A stretch of DNA of 64,000 nt from Cellvibrionaceae bacterium (GCA_024707385.1 JANPZW010000009.1:62001-126000), one strand, 5' to 3'; positions 37,257 through 48,345 are shown, numbered from the stretch's first letter. The notes: a model not told the origin generated them from the letters alone. Program-made: numbers and translations.

Positions 37257-37661
37257 CTATTTGCAGCGCAACCATACCCGCAGGCGACGCCTGTCCTCGA
37301 CCGAGGAGGTGTCGGGCAGCAGCGGCAGGTGTAATGGTCGACCGCCGCCGCGCAGGTACAGAATCATCAGCCACGGCGTTACCACTGTCTGACCCGCCAC
37401 TCTCACATCCAGGTCGCCCTTGGTGGTGACCAGACGATAGGATTCCGGCAAGACCTGCAGGCGGAGAATCGATGTCAGCAACTGCCAAGTCCGCCAAGCC
37501 CTCCACGCCGCCATCAGTAAAAACACCCCCAGCAGCAATCGCAGCGGCAGTGTAAATGGAGGCCATATCAAGAGCAGCGCCGTTATTCCGTAGAGCAGCA
37601 ACAACCCCCACGCCAGAATGCGCGAAGGCCGCAGAGGTATATCAAGAACCGGGACGCTCAC
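37257..37661 (-). CDS. ygfX: YgfX (CptA)-like membrane protein
   Basis: This 134-residue protein has two N-terminal membrane helices (ILAWGLLLLYGITALLLIWP and LRLLLGVFLLMAAW), then a cytosolic domain with WLMILYLRGGGRPLHLPLL. Family and position immediately after sdhE match YgfX/CptA, described in E. coli as a toxin-like inhibitor of cell-shape proteins or simply a partner of SdhE. The GTG 37661 start overlaps the sdhE stop by 20 bp, indicating coupling. It is convergent with the coiled-coil gene at 36634. Confidence 0.75.
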   Translation of the reverse strand: MSVPVLDIPLRPSRILAWGLLLLYGITALLLIWPPFTLPLRLLLGVFLLMAAWRAWRTWQLLTSILRLQVLPESYRLVTTKGDLDVRVAGQTVVTPWLMILYLRGGGRPLHLPLLPDTSSVEDRRRLRVWLRCK

Positions 37662-37902
37662 GAGCGAAGTTCCTCACCTTGTCCACTATGGGGCGGAGGG
37701 TCTCATCCTCCGGTTCCTGGCGGTGCAGAAACCAAGCGAACAAATCCTGGTCCTCGCACTCCAGCAGGCGCGCATAATCCGCCTGCTCCGATGCATCCAG
37801 CTTGGGATAGGCGCCTTCAACGAAGGGCATCAGGATGAGGTCAAGTTCCAGCATGCCGCGACGGCTTGCCCAGCGTAAGCGATTGTATTCCACGGTCTGC
37901 AC
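37642..37902 (-). CDS. sdhE: FAD assembly factor SdhE
   Basis: This 86-residue protein delivers or supports covalent FAD attachment to succinate dehydrogenase SdhA; it is also called YgfY/CptB. RLRWASRRGMLELDLIL contains the conserved RGxxE motif needed for flavinylation. LLECEDQDLFAWFL follows. It overlaps ygfX downstream and is divergent from ygfZ, a common arrangement in gammaproteobacteria. Confidence 0.92.
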   Translation of the reverse strand: MQTVEYNRLRWASRRGMLELDLILMPFVEGAYPKLDASEQADYARLLECEDQDLFAWFLHRQEPEDETLRPIVDKVRNFARERPGS

Positions 37903-37987
37903 TCTACTTCTGTCGCAAAAAAGCCCGTATTATACGGCACCTCACCCCATCCAGCCCCTATCGTTTCCCCACGCGCGTATCCAGCTT

Positions 37988-38953
37988 ATGAACGAATGGC
38001 TCGAATTTGTCTCAGCCCACTCCCCTACCCACCGGACCGACGTATCCACCATCATGATGGCCATGCCGGAGCACCGGATTCTGCAGGTCAAAGGCCGCGA
38101 TGCGGCCACCTTTCTGCAGGGGCAACTGACGTGCGACCTGCGCCGTCTGGAACAAAAGGAATTACTGCTGGGCGCCCACTGCAATCCCAAAGGGCGCATG
38201 ATCAGCAGCCTGGTGCTGGCGCGAACCGAGGCCGACACCGTCGGAATGCGCGTGCGCGCCAATATTGCCGAGCCGGCTTTGGCGGCCCTGAAGAAATACA
38301 TCGTTTTCTCCAAAGCGACCATCAGTCAGACGGAACAGGTCGGGATAGCCCTGCTCGGCGATTTCCCCGAACTGCCTGTGCCACTGCCACCACCGGGGAG
38401 TTTCGCCGCTGGCAGCGGCCTCACCCTGCTGCATCACAAATCGGGGGTGCTGGAAATCTGGGCTGAGCCAGCACAGGCCATGGCGCTTTGGCAACAACTC
38501 CTGCCCTCGGTCAACACCGCCCCCACTACCCGCCTGGAGCGGCATTGGGCAGAGCACGGCATCGCCGAGGTGCAGGCAGCTACGGCGGAAGAATTTGTCC
38601 CGCAGATGTTCAATTACCACTTGGTCGACGCCATCAGCTTCAAGAAGGGGTGCTACACCGGCCAGGAGATAGTCGCGCGCATGCATTACAAGGGGCAATT
38701 GAAAAAACACCTCTACCGCATCCTCGGGGAAGCCGCCGACGGGCCGGTTGTAGGAGCGGAACTGGTGACAGGAGATGAATCGGAAAAAGCCGTGGCAATC
38801 GTGGTCGCAAGCGCGCCAGGCCCCGCGGGGTGGACCGGCTTGGTGGTAACAACGGACGAAATACGCTCCAGCGGTGCTGCATTGCAGGGGAAAAATTCCA
38901 ACACCAAACTCACCTGGTCCGAGCTGCCCTACGCTCCCTATGCTATACCTTAA
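37988..38953 (+). CDS. ygfZ: tRNA-modifying / Fe-S cluster protein YgfZ
   Basis: The 321-residue folate-binding protein is needed for some Fe-S enzymes such as MiaB. The family signature KGCYTGQEIVARMHYKG is present with its Cys. DAATFLQGQLTCDLRRL near residues 40-55 and GCLGAH-like HCNPKGRM are the GCV_T-like N-domain. ATG 37988 was chosen over a frame that extends 51 codons upstream without support, because the protein then starts in the normal family position. It is divergent from sdhE, with which it shares a promoter region of 85 bp. Confidence 0.9.
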   Translation: MNEWLEFVSAHSPTHRTDVSTIMMAMPEHRILQVKGRDAATFLQGQLTCDLRRLEQKELLLGAHCNPKGRMISSLVLARTEADTVGMRVRANIAEPALAALKKYIVFSKATISQTEQVGIALLGDFPELPVPLPPPGSFAAGSGLTLLHHKSGVLEIWAEPAQAMALWQQLLPSVNTAPTTRLERHWAEHGIAEVQAATAEEFVPQMFNYHLVDAISFKKGCYTGQEIVARMHYKGQLKKHLYRILGEAADGPVVGAELVTGDESEKAVAIVVASAPGPAGWTGLVVTTDEIRSSGAALQGKNSNTKLTWSELPYAPYAIP

Positions 38954-39025
38954 CAATGATTAGGCCCCACCTGCCCCAGGCAACGGGGGCTGTCCTATCG
39001 TTGCTGTAGCCATTTGGACCCATTC

Positions 39026-39847
39026 ATGAGCACCACCCTTGCCGAAAAAGTTGCCCACGCCATCACCGAGGCCATAGAAGCTGACGAACTCGTGCTGCCC
39101 ACCATGCCGGAAATGGCGCTCAAAGTCCGGGAAGTGGCTGACAATCCCAACGCATCCGTCAAACAACTCGCCAACGTCATCGGCAGCGACGCGGCTCTTA
39201 CTGCCCGCATTATCAAAGTCGCCAACAGCGCCCTGTACCGCGGCGCGGTCGAGATCCAGGACTTGAATATGGCGCTGATGCGCCTGGGCATGACCACCAC
39301 CTGTACGCTCGCAACCGGACTCGCCATGGAGCAGATGTTCCAGGCAACAACAGATATGGTTGATAAGCGCTTGCGCCAGACGTGGCAGGTTTCCAGCGAA
39401 ATCGCGGGCCTTTGTACCCTGCTGTGCAAACAATACACCCGCCTGAAACCCGACCAGGCGACTCTGGCGGGACTGGTCCACAAGATTGGCGTGCTGCCCA
39501 TCCTCTCCTACGCCGAGGATCACCCGGCGCTGCTGAAAGACAGCATCACTTTGGACTCCATCATCAAAGCCACCCACCCCAGCATTGGTGTAAAAATTCT
39601 GACGGCGTGGGATTTTCCGAAAGAAATCCAGAAGGTCCCCGCAGCGCATCTGCACTTTGCGCGCAAAGTGCCGCAAGCCGACTACGCCGACCTAGTGACA
39701 GTCGCCCTGCTGGAAGCGCAAAAGGATCAGTTCAGCAACCTGGATTACGGCGCGATCCCGGCCTTTGAGCGCCTGGGGATTGATCCGGACAACGTGCTGG
39801 GAAATAACGGGGATCACCTGTCCAGCGCCATGGGAATGCTGCAATAG
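39026..39847 (+). CDS. HDOD domain protein
   Basis: This 273-residue single-domain HDOD protein starts at ATG 39026 (an in-frame TTG 4 codons earlier is less likely). LPTMPEMALKVREVADNPNASVKQL and VIGSDAALTARIIKVANSALYRG are the hallmark N-terminal segments of the HDOD fold, which is related to HD phosphohydrolases but lacks metal ligands. ALMRLGMTTTCTLATGLAMEQMF and LAGLVHKIGVL follow. HDOD proteins act as adaptors in signalling, motility or c-di-GMP pathways; its partner is unknown here. The gene is monocistronic, followed by rpsT. Confidence 0.85.
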   Translation: MSTTLAEKVAHAITEAIEADELVLPTMPEMALKVREVADNPNASVKQLANVIGSDAALTARIIKVANSALYRGAVEIQDLNMALMRLGMTTTCTLATGLAMEQMFQATTDMVDKRLRQTWQVSSEIAGLCTLLCKQYTRLKPDQATLAGLVHKIGVLPILSYAEDHPALLKDSITLDSIIKATHPSIGVKILTAWDFPKEIQKVPAAHLHFARKVPQADYADLVTVALLEAQKDQFSNLDYGAIPAFERLGIDPDNVLGNNGDHLSSAMGMLQ

Positions 39848-39872
39848 CCCTATCCGAGCACCAGAAATCCTA

Positions 39873-39900
39873 TTGACACTGGTCGTCAAACCGGGATAAT
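39873..39900 (+). promoter_or_regulatory. Sigma-70 promoter of rpsT
   Basis: TTGACA (39873-39878), 16-bp spacer, GATAAT (39895-39900). It lies 82 bp before the rpsT start, and both elements are near consensus. Confidence 0.75.
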
Positions 39901-39981
39901 ACCGCGTCCCGGAATCGGCCGAGCCCCGCCAATTCCTCCAGAATTTCGATTTTCAAGCCTGAATACAGTAGGAGCACAAAG

Positions 39982-40260
39982 GTGGCAAATACAGTCCAAG
40001 CGAAAAAACGCGCACGCCAGAACGACAAAGCCCGAGCACACAACGCCAGCCTGCGTTCAATGGTGCGGACCTATATCAAAAACGTGGTCAAAGCCATTCA
40101 GAGCGGCAACCACGAATCTGCCAAAGCTGCTTATGCCGCTGCCGTTCCGGTGATCGACCGCATTGCGGACAAAGGCATTATTCACAAGAACAAAGCTGCT
40201 CGTCACAAGAGCCGCCTGAACGACCAGATCAAAGCCCTCGGCGAAAAAGCCGCCGCTTAA
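39982..40260 (+). CDS. rpsT: 30S ribosomal protein S20
   Basis: This 92-residue very basic protein binds 16S rRNA early in small-subunit assembly. It starts at GTG with AGGAG upstream. [20 protein letters not shown] and the C-terminal [15 protein letters not shown] match S20. A near-consensus sigma-70 promoter and a strong terminator flank it, so it is a monocistronic unit as in E. coli. Confidence 0.97.
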   Translation: MANTVQAKKRARQNDKARAHNASLRSMVRTYIKNVVKAIQSGNHESAKAAYAAAVPVIDRIADKGIIHKNKAARHKSRLNDQIKALGEKAAA

Positions 40261-40286
40261 TTCTTTAAGACAGCCTCTTACTGAAA

Positions 40287-40320
40287 CCAAAAGCCGACCC
40301 AGTCGGCTTTTGGTATTTTT
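40287..40320 (+). terminator. Terminator of rpsT
   Basis: CCAAAAGCCGAC and GTCGGCTTTTGG pair perfectly around CCA, followed by TATTTTT. Confidence 0.88.
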
Positions 40321-40463
40321 GCGTCCCTATCTTTTGCATATCGCACGTCAAAAAGAAGCTTTTTAACAGCTTCTCTCATCCTTCATTTCTTTATCTTTCT
40401 TGCCCGTTACGCCCTGCGAAAGAGAGACAGGAGGCAGCGCAAAAGCGCCACCCCCTCCGCCTT

Positions 40464-41693
40464 TTAAATCAGCAGGGTCAAGCCATAGCCGACGCTGTAA
40501 GCCGCAAACACGTGCGGCGCGTAACGCGCATATTGCATGAAGGTCAGCTCGCGCACCTTGCTCATGGCAACGATACCGGCAGCAGAGCCAATCACCAGGA
40601 TCGAACCGCCAATACCCACCGCATAAGCCAGGGACAACCACTCGGAGGTCTCAAGCTGAGGCTCGGCTTTCAACAGGGCCGCCGTCAACGGAACGTTATC
40701 CATTACGGAAGAGATCACACCCATCAAATAACTGGAGAAAGACGGATCCACCGCAGCATAAAGCTCTGTGAGCCACACCAGCACGCCTACCTCTTTCAAG
40801 GCTCCCACCAGCAACAGGATTCCGAGGAAAAAAAGCAAGGTCTCAAACTGGATCTGCCGGATGTACTGCAGCAAATGGATCTCTTCTTTAAATGTATGCA
40901 CTATGCCGCCCACCATAAACATGATGGACAGACCAAACAGGAACGTCAGCACCGGCGGAATATCGAAAAGAAGATTGAACACCATAGTCGCGACAATTGT
41001 GCTCAAGAAGACACTGCCAATCACCACATCCAACCATTCGATTTGATGCGTGGCATTTTCGGCGGTGATTTTGCGCGACGGCCCTGTACTGAGCAGCAGA
41101 ATCAATAAAGCAACACCCCCTATAGCCGGCAGGAAAAGCTTGAGCAACTCACCAATCGTGACGTGGCCGGCACTGAAAATCATCAGCGTGGTAACGTCCC
41201 CGGTAATCAAAATAACGCCGCCTGAGTTGACCGCGAAAACCAGAATGACGCAAAGGCGAATCCGCTCCTTGGGCTCCAGCTGAAAAGCCTGCACCACACC
41301 GATACAAACAAGGGTCGCTGTGATGTTGTCGCACACGGTGGACAACAACATGGCGAAAATCCCGAGCAAAATCGTGAGCTGGCGAAAGGTCAATTCTCCC
41401 GGCACGACCCGCTGCACCATTGCACTAACCATGCCGCGAGCATTGAGGTACGCAACAAATGTCATGGTTGCCATCAAAAACAACCACAGGCTCGCGATAT
41501 CCAGCAAGTTTTCATTCAGGACTTCCTGGATATGCTCAGTACGCCCATGGCTGCTGGCATGCATAAACAATATTACCCACGCCAAACACCCCAAAAACAA
41601 GGTGGTTTTCGCCTTATTGAAATGAAACACATCCTCCAATGCGATACTCACCAATGCAACAATTGCAATGACACCAATAACCATTTCTATCAT
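40464..41693 (-). CDS. nhaD: Na+/H+ antiporter NhaD
   Basis: This 409-residue polytopic membrane protein belongs to the NhaD branch of the ion transporter superfamily. LEDVFHFNKAKTTLFLG, MLLSTVCDNITATLVCIG, FAVNSGGVILITGDVTTLMI and SSVMDNVPLTAALLK are characteristic; the Asp/Asn pairs in DN motifs probably bind sodium. I see about 10-12 membrane segments. ATG 41693 was chosen over upstream in-frame non-ATG codons. It should extrude Na+ (and Li+) in exchange for protons, useful in saline habitats. It is preceded by the hisC terminator. Confidence 0.92.
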   Translation of the reverse strand: MIEMVIGVIAIVALVSIALEDVFHFNKAKTTLFLGCLAWVILFMHASSHGRTEHIQEVLNENLLDIASLWLFLMATMTFVAYLNARGMVSAMVQRVVPGELTFRQLTILLGIFAMLLSTVCDNITATLVCIGVVQAFQLEPKERIRLCVILVFAVNSGGVILITGDVTTLMIFSAGHVTIGELLKLFLPAIGGVALLILLLSTGPSRKITAENATHQIEWLDVVIGSVFLSTIVATMVFNLLFDIPPVLTFLFGLSIMFMVGGIVHTFKEEIHLLQYIRQIQFETLLFFLGILLLVGALKEVGVLVWLTELYAAVDPSFSSYLMGVISSVMDNVPLTAALLKAEPQLETSEWLSLAYAVGIGGSILVIGSAAGIVAMSKVRELTFMQYARYAPHVFAAYSVGYGLTLLI

Positions 41694-41751
41694 TTTGCCT
41701 ACCAACCTCGTGTATTTATTGCCAGATCATCCAAATAAAAAAATCCAAAAG

Positions 41752-41782
41752 AAAAAAGGCACCGCACTTGTTGTGCGGCGCC
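41752..41782 (-). terminator. Terminator of hisC
   Basis: On the minus strand GGCGCCGCAC pairs with GTGCGGTGCC around AACAA (one mismatch), followed by a run of six T. It lies 21 bp after the hisC stop. Confidence 0.85.
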
Positions 41783-41802
41783 TGAAAATCGCAAGAAAAG
41801 AA

Positions 41803-42855
41803 TTAAAGAGTTGTGCGAAGTACTGAAAGCAGAAGACGGGTTTGCTCGATGGTACCCACCGTGATGCGCAGCCCCATGCGACCATCAGCATCAGCTTTAG
41901 GGCGGACGAGAATATTATGCTTCAGCAGTGCATGATTGACCGCTTCGGCATTTGCCGGAAACATCCACACATAATTTGCGCCGCTGGGCCAAAACTCCAC
42001 GCCGACCTCGGCGAGGAAATTCTCCAGCATCGGCTTTGCCTCGCGCATAACTTCCGCCACGTAGGCGTGCGTGTATTCCGGGTGTGCAAGGGCCGCGCGT
42101 ATGGCGACCACCGCCATCTGATTAATGTCGTAGGGACCGCGCACATTGAGCAGCGCGCGAATGTTATCCGGATGCGAAATGATGTAACCCAAGCGCAGTG
42201 ATGGCATTCCCCAGGTTTTGGAAAATGTCCGCGTGATCACCAGATTCGGATAACGTCCGACCAGATCCGCGGCCGACTCGCCGAAATATTCGTAATAACA
42301 CTCATCCACCAATACAGCCGCCTGGGGCGCCGCCTCAAGCATGCGGATGATGTCGGCGCGCGGCACCACTGTGCCGCTGGGGTTATTCGGATTGCCAAAA
42401 CATATCAGGCGGGTTTTGGGGGTGATCGCCGCCAGCACCTGCTCAGTGGGAAATCCCTGTTCACGGGTGTATTGGGGCTCGCGAATTTTGAGATTTTCGA
42501 TTTTGGCGCAGTGGGCATAGATGGGAAAACCCGGCCCCGGAATTATGGCTTCCTCACCCTCGCGGCAGGCAGCGCGGATAATCAGGTCGATTCCCTGATC
42601 GGAGCCATTGGTAATCATCACCTGCTCCGCCGGCACTCCACAGTAGCCGGCGATCAGCTCCACCGTATCGCCATATGCGGGATACATCTGCAGACGCCCG
42701 CTGCGGATATACGCGATCAAAGCCTCCTGCACAACTTCGGCGATCGGCAGGGTTCTTTCATTGAAATCCAACAACAAATGCGCATGCGGATCGCGCCCAT
42801 CCAATGGCGGCTTGTAGGCGCTCATGGCGGCGATATGCGCTTTGAAAATCGACAT
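41803..42855 (-). CDS. hisC: Histidinol-phosphate aminotransferase
   Basis: This 350-residue fold-type I PLP enzyme interconverts imidazole acetol phosphate and histidinol phosphate in histidine synthesis. LLLDFNERTLP, GNPNNPSGTVVP (substrate/PLP loop), VDECYYEYFGES and the PLP lysine in TRTFSKTWGMPSLRLGY match HisC. The DECYYEYFG motif and C-terminal GLRITVGTIEQT also allow related phenylalanine/tyrosine aminotransferases. Its position after proB, outside a his operon, means the histidine role is probable rather than certain. Confidence 0.85.
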   Translation of the reverse strand: MSIFKAHIAAMSAYKPPLDGRDPHAHLLLDFNERTLPIAEVVQEALIAYIRSGRLQMYPAYGDTVELIAGYCGVPAEQVMITNGSDQGIDLIIRAACREGEEAIIPGPGFPIYAHCAKIENLKIREPQYTREQGFPTEQVLAAITPKTRLICFGNPNNPSGTVVPRADIIRMLEAAPQAAVLVDECYYEYFGESAADLVGRYPNLVITRTFSKTWGMPSLRLGYIISHPDNIRALLNVRGPYDINQMAVVAIRAALAHPEYTHAYVAEVMREAKPMLENFLAEVGVEFWPSGANYVWMFPANAEAVNHALLKHNILVRPKADADGRMGLRITVGTIEQTRLLLSVLRTTL

Positions 42856-42889
42856 AAATCACTCGTTGTTCAGGAGAAAGGAAGGGCGC

Positions 42890-44011
42890 TCAAACCACGA
42901 CAAGATTGTCGCGATGAATCAATTCATCATCATCCTTGTAACCCAGCAGGTGCAAAATCTTGGAGCTGGCCTGACCGGCAATCTTGCGCGCTTCATCACT
43001 GCTGTAATTCACCAGCCCGCGCGCTACTTCGCGGCCGTTTTGGTCGCGACAGATCACCAGGTCGCCACGCAAAAAATCCCCTTGCACGGACTTAACACCA
43101 ACCGGCAATAAACTCTTGCCCTTTTTCTGCAGGACATCCACCGCGCCGTCATCCAATACCAGCACACCTTTAGATTGCATCTGCCCGGCCAGCCAGCGCT
43201 TGCGCGCCGCGAGAGGTTCCTGTGCCGCATAGAGCAAGGTGCCAATAGACTCGCCAGCGGCAACCCGGGTGATTGCCCGCTCGATCCGGCCACCGACGAT
43301 TACGGTATTCGCGCCCGAGCGTTCCGCAAGGCGCGCCGCGCGCACTTTGGTGGTCATGCCGCCGCGTCCTAGAACGCCGCCGCCACCCGCCATGGCAATC
43401 AGCGCATCATCCCCCGCGGGACTTTCCGCAATGATTTTGGCCAGCGCATTTTGCCGCGGGTCCGAATCGTACATCCCCAGCTGATCCGTGAGGATGACCA
43501 GAGCATCGGCCTGGATCAGATTCGCGACCAGAGCACCGAGAGTATCGTTGTCGCCGAACCGGATTTCATCGGTCACCACAGTGTCGTTTTCGTTAACGAC
43601 CGGGATGACGCGCAGCTCTGTCAGCGTGCGCAACGTGGAACGGGCATTGAGATAGCGCTGCCGATGGTAGAGATCGTCGTGATCCAGCAGAATTTGTGCA
43701 GTGCGCAGATTAAAGGCTTGGAATGCTTCTTCGTATGCCTGGATCAGGCCCATCTGGCCCACGGCGGCGGCGGCCTGCAACTCGTGAATAGCCTGCGGTC
43801 GCTCCTTCCAGCCCAACCGTGTCATCCCCGCCGCAACGGCACCCGACGACACCAACACCACTTCGTGCCCCTGCTTGACCAAGTCGGCTATCTGGGCGAC
43901 CCAACCTCTGATCGCCTCACGATCCAACCCTTTGCCGTTATCCGTCAGCAGGGAGCTGCCGATTTTGATGACCCAGCGACGGCTGGACTGCAATAAATGT
44001 CGTCTGTTCAA
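42890..44011 (-). CDS. proB: Glutamate 5-kinase
   Basis: This 373-residue enzyme phosphorylates glutamate in the first step of proline synthesis. [30 protein letters not shown] and [18 protein letters not shown] are the amino-acid-kinase motifs; GTGGMxTK-like [19 protein letters not shown] is the ATP-site motif. The C-terminal 80 residues are a PUA domain ([17 protein letters not shown]). It follows obgE by 11 bp on the same strand; proA is distant at 55219-56473, so the two are not one operon here. Confidence 0.95.
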   Translation of the reverse strand: MNRRHLLQSSRRWVIKIGSSLLTDNGKGLDREAIRGWVAQIADLVKQGHEVVLVSSGAVAAGMTRLGWKERPQAIHELQAAAAVGQMGLIQAYEEAFQAFNLRTAQILLDHDDLYHRQRYLNARSTLRTLTELRVIPVVNENDTVVTDEIRFGDNDTLGALVANLIQADALVILTDQLGMYDSDPRQNALAKIIAESPAGDDALIAMAGGGGVLGRGGMTTKVRAARLAERSGANTVIVGGRIERAITRVAAGESIGTLLYAAQEPLAARKRWLAGQMQSKGVLVLDDGAVDVLQKKGKSLLPVGVKSVQGDFLRGDLVICRDQNGREVARGLVNYSSDEARKIAGQASSKILHLLGYKDDDELIHRDNLVVV

Positions 44012-44022
44012 GCAATGTTTCC

Positions 44023-45285
<1,263 letters not shown>

Positions 45286-45294
45286 TTAAAAACA

Positions 45295-45323
45295 AAAAAG
45301 CCCCGTCAGCAGGGACAGGGCTT
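45295..45323 (-). terminator. Terminator after rpmA
   Basis: Read on the minus strand, AAGCCCTGTC pairs with GACGGGGCTT with a small mismatch and loop, followed by six T and GTTTTT. It separates rplU-rpmA from obgE. Confidence 0.7.
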
Positions 45324-45350
45324 CCAGAATGATCCGCTGAAACTGTTGTA

Positions 45351-45608
45351 TCAGGCGGTCACAACACTAACGTAACGGCGATTGCGGGGGCCCTTTACTT
45401 CAAATTTCACCGCACCTTCCGCCTTGGCGAACAGGGTGTGATCTTTACCTATGCCAACGTTTTCACCGGCATGGAATTGAGTGCCGCGCTGACGCACGAT
45501 GATGCCACCAGCAAGGATGGCCTGGCCGCCGAATACTTTAACGCCAAGGCGTTTACTTTCGGAATCGCGACCGTTGCGGGTACTACCGCCTGCTTTCTTG
45601 TGAGCCAT
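45351..45608 (-). CDS. rpmA: 50S ribosomal protein L27
   Basis: This 85-residue basic protein is L27. [21 protein letters not shown] is the well-known N-terminus that reaches the peptidyl transferase centre; [19 protein letters not shown] and [14 protein letters not shown] follow. It lies 12 bp after rplU. Confidence 0.97.
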   Translation of the reverse strand: MAHKKAGGSTRNGRDSESKRLGVKVFGGQAILAGGIIVRQRGTQFHAGENVGIGKDHTLFAKAEGAVKFEVKGPRNRRYVSVVTA

Positions 45609-45620
45609 TGATGAATCCTC

Positions 45621-45932
45621 TTACGCGTTGATGCCAGTGATTTTAACGTCGGTGTACCACTGACGATGGCCCTGACGTTTCAAGGAGTGCTTACGACGAC
45701 GAAATTTGATGATGGTGACCTTGTCGGCGCGACCGTGGGCAACCACTTCCGCTTTGACGATTGCACCGGATACCAGGGGCGCGCCTATGGTGACATCACC
45801 ACCGTTGGCAACCATCAGAACCTGATCGAACTCAACGGTGTTACCCGTTGCCACTTCGAGTTTTTCCAGACGAAGGATTTCGCCTTCCTGAACGCGGTGC
45901 TGCTTGCCACCGGATACGATTACTGCGTACAT
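45621..45932 (-). CDS. rplU: 50S ribosomal protein L21
   Basis: This is 103 residues from ATG 45932; an in-frame extension of 27 codons upstream lacks support. [20 protein letters not shown] and the C-terminal [20 protein letters not shown] match L21. It is the first gene of the rplU-rpmA unit, with a promoter about 100-120 bp upstream. Confidence 0.96.
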   Translation of the reverse strand: MYAVIVSGGKQHRVQEGEILRLEKLEVATGNTVEFDQVLMVANGGDVTIGAPLVSGAIVKAEVVAHGRADKVTIIKFRRRKHSLKRQGHRQWYTDVKITGINA

Positions 45933-46025
45933 GTACAAATGCTCCAGTAAAGATTGGACGCCGCGAAGCACTCTTGCGAGTTTCAAGTTGTGGCAACCAT
46001 TTGCCTCAACCACAGAGCTTGCGCC

Positions 46026-46054
46026 GTTTTAAAAATGACAGGGAGACCCGTCAA
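46026..46054 (-). promoter_or_regulatory. Likely promoter of rplU-rpmA
   Basis: On the minus strand TTGACG (46049-46054), 17-bp spacer, TAAAAC (46026-46031), about 94 bp upstream of the rplU start. The remaining 255 bp to the PhoX gene hold no other gene that I can see. Confidence 0.55.
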
Positions 46055-46187
46055 AAGGCCGCGAATTCTATCCGATGGACTCTTATTAAGCAAGGCCACT
46101 CACGCAGGCAAACCCTCCTTCCCTGGAGCGGTTCCCGGACCGGGTGTTGTACTCGGCGACCTACAAGACAAGTTGGAAAGAGCCGGA

Positions 46188-48230
46188 TTATTCCCCGACC
46201 GCACCACCGCCCACACGCTGAATGGCAACCGTTGTGGCGCGCGGTCGCACGAGAGTCCCAGCCGGGGTTTCCACCAGGGCATCAGCCGAATAGGGCCAGT
46301 TGCCCGGGTGCTGCACATTGACGAAGAACGTCTGGTGATCCGGGGTAAAGGCGAGGCCGGTAATTTCGCAACCATTCGGTCCGACCAGAAAGCGACGCAA
46401 CTGGGTCTGGTTGGTCGCAGAGATTGTCTGCTGCTCGTCCTGAGTATTGGTCAGCAGGGAAGGCACCACCGCCAGCATCTGGTCATTGGTCTCCTCGCCC
46501 ACCTCCTGCGCGCCATTGTCCGTTTGTATCCACAGAACACCGCGGCGGTCGAAGATCAGACCGTCAGGACTGGCAAACTGATTGAGATCCGTCAGGCCGG
46601 ACAGATTCACCCCTTCCGCGCCGTCTTCCGGCGAGCCGAAGACAAAAATATCCCAGGTGAAGGACGTGTGATCGTCGCTCTCATCCCAACGGATGATGTG
46701 ACCGAATTTGTTGTTGAGCCGGGGATTGGCGGAATTGGCTTCGCTCCTGCTGGTGTTGTTGGTCATGGTCATATAGACGCTGCCCGTGATTGGATCCACA
46801 GCCCCCCACTCCGGTCGGTCCATCGGTGTTGCACCCAGCAGGTCCGCAGCACCGGCGGTGTTGATCAGAATCTCCGCCATATCCGCAAAGGAATCGCTCA
46901 GCGGCTTGCCATCGGTATCTATGCTCGCCAGAGTGAGTGGCAGCCATACGCCGGTACCGTCCTCGTCAAAACGCGCCACATATAAAGTGCCTTGATCCAT
47001 ATACTTCGCACCCACCGCGAGGCGGTCTGTGCGGCTTGCATCCGCCGGGTCCCAAGGTGCCGTCGAAACAAACTTATAAACGTATTCGAAGCGTGCGTCG
47101 TGACCTGAATAAAAGGTCACCGGCTTGCCCGTCACCAACTTGCCGACTTCGCACGCTTCGTGACGGAAGCGACCCAGAGCTGTGCGCTTGACTGCCGCGC
47201 TTTGCGGCGCATAGGGATCGATTTCCACAACGAAACCGTGGCCGTTGGCTTCATTGCGGTAGTCCAGAAGCGCGCTTTCACCGCTGGGAGTGACGTTAAA
47301 ACGGGCGAACTCGTCGTCCAACTCGGTCGTATCGCGAGCCAGATCGTCCCAGCCATAGCGGGAGACTGCAGCCGCGACGCCGATGCGCATCTGCTCCGCA
47401 GTTCGGGTGCCGCGATTGACGAAATACTCCGGCCAGTTTTCTTCACAAGTAAGGAATGTGCCCCAGGGCGTCATGCCGCTGCCGCAGTTGTTCAGCGTCC
47501 CTCTCGCGTGCCGGCCATCGGGAGAAAATTTGGTGCGCAGCAGCGCGTGCCCCGCCAAGGGACCCGCGATATCCATTTCCGTCACGCCAGTGAAGCGGCG
47601 GTTGTGGGGATCATTTTTGACTACCTGCCAGACACCACCGGTCTGGCGAACCCGCACCACGCTCACGCCGTGGGCATAGATCTCCTTGCGGATTTCCTCG
47701 ACTAACGTGCGCTTGCGGCTGACCGCATCGCGGGTCGGACCGTTTGGATGCAGAGCATCGTCCTCAATGTACTCATGGTTCATCACCAGCAGACCATCGG
47801 TAGAGCTGCCATTGAGGGGGAAATAACTCATCCCATCGTGATTCATACCGACCGCATTTTCCTGATCGATGGCGCTATTGCTGCCGTCCGCCTGCCAATC
47901 TGCCGCCTGATCATTGAGCGGCGTACCCCAGGGAGCCAGCACCGACGCGCGATAGTTCTCCGCCACCACCATCGCATCTTTGCGGGCACCGGCAATGGAC
48001 TGGAAACCGAGTATTGAAGGTTGTGTAGGACGGTCTGTAGACGCCTTGCGGGAGGTATTGGAACTGCTCTCGCACCCACTCACGCCAAAGCCGGCCATGA
48101 TCGACAACGCGGCCATGGCGCTGCCAGAACGCAACAGAGTGCGGCGCTGGACGTGACGCTCGAGCACAGTCTCAAAAGGGGTATTAGCGCTGGTGTTGTA
48201 GCGGGTGGGGTCGAATGTCGCCTTACTCAT
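46188..48230 (-). CDS. PhoX family phosphatase (DUF839)
   Basis: This 680-residue exported protein has a twin-arginine signal (QRRTLLRSGSAMAALSIMAG), preceded by a long n-region. VAENYRASVLAPWGTPL, MNHDGMSYFPL and GLLVMNHEYIEDD are motifs of the PhoX/DUF839 family, a five-bladed propeller with Ca and Fe sites. GTFLTCEENWPEYFVNRG holds the conserved Cys ligand. DRPEWGAVDPITGSVYMTMTNN is the family signature. PhoX enzymes are phosphomonoesterases induced by phosphate lack in other bacteria; whether this paralogue is a phosphatase is an inference. It stands alone between rlpA and rplU, and no Pho box is evident. Confidence 0.85.
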   Translation of the reverse strand: MSKATFDPTRYNTSANTPFETVLERHVQRRTLLRSGSAMAALSIMAGFGVSGCESSSNTSRKASTDRPTQPSILGFQSIAGARKDAMVVAENYRASVLAPWGTPLNDQAADWQADGSNSAIDQENAVGMNHDGMSYFPLNGSSTDGLLVMNHEYIEDDALHPNGPTRDAVSRKRTLVEEIRKEIYAHGVSVVRVRQTGGVWQVVKNDPHNRRFTGVTEMDIAGPLAGHALLRTKFSPDGRHARGTLNNCGSGMTPWGTFLTCEENWPEYFVNRGTRTAEQMRIGVAAAVSRYGWDDLARDTTELDDEFARFNVTPSGESALLDYRNEANGHGFVVEIDPYAPQSAAVKRTALGRFRHEACEVGKLVTGKPVTFYSGHDARFEYVYKFVSTAPWDPADASRTDRLAVGAKYMDQGTLYVARFDEDGTGVWLPLTLASIDTDGKPLSDSFADMAEILINTAGAADLLGATPMDRPEWGAVDPITGSVYMTMTNNTSRSEANSANPRLNNKFGHIIRWDESDDHTSFTWDIFVFGSPEDGAEGVNLSGLTDLNQFASPDGLIFDRRGVLWIQTDNGAQEVGEETNDQMLAVVPSLLTNTQDEQQTISATNQTQLRRFLVGPNGCEITGLAFTPDHQTFFVNVQHPGNWPYSADALVETPAGTLVRPRATTVAIQRVGGGAVGE

Positions 48231-48345
48231 TAAAGTTCTCCAATGGCTGATTAAAAAGTCAGAGGGACCTTAATGAGTAGGCATGACAGACGTGTTGCGG
48301 TTATTTGACGTTTCCATGACGATTCATCCACTCCCTTGGATGCGC

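Noticed and set aside
37257..37902. Stand-alone toxin-antitoxin module (CptA/CptB)
   Set aside because: The genes are sdhE and ygfX in their common housekeeping position beside ygfZ; SdhE's main known role is FAD insertion, so a mobile toxin-antitoxin reading is not supported.
40363..40641. 92-codon minus-strand frame overlapping the end of nhaD
   Set aside because: It overlaps the conserved NhaD C-terminus in another frame; the part beyond nhaD is terminator-like intergenic sequence.
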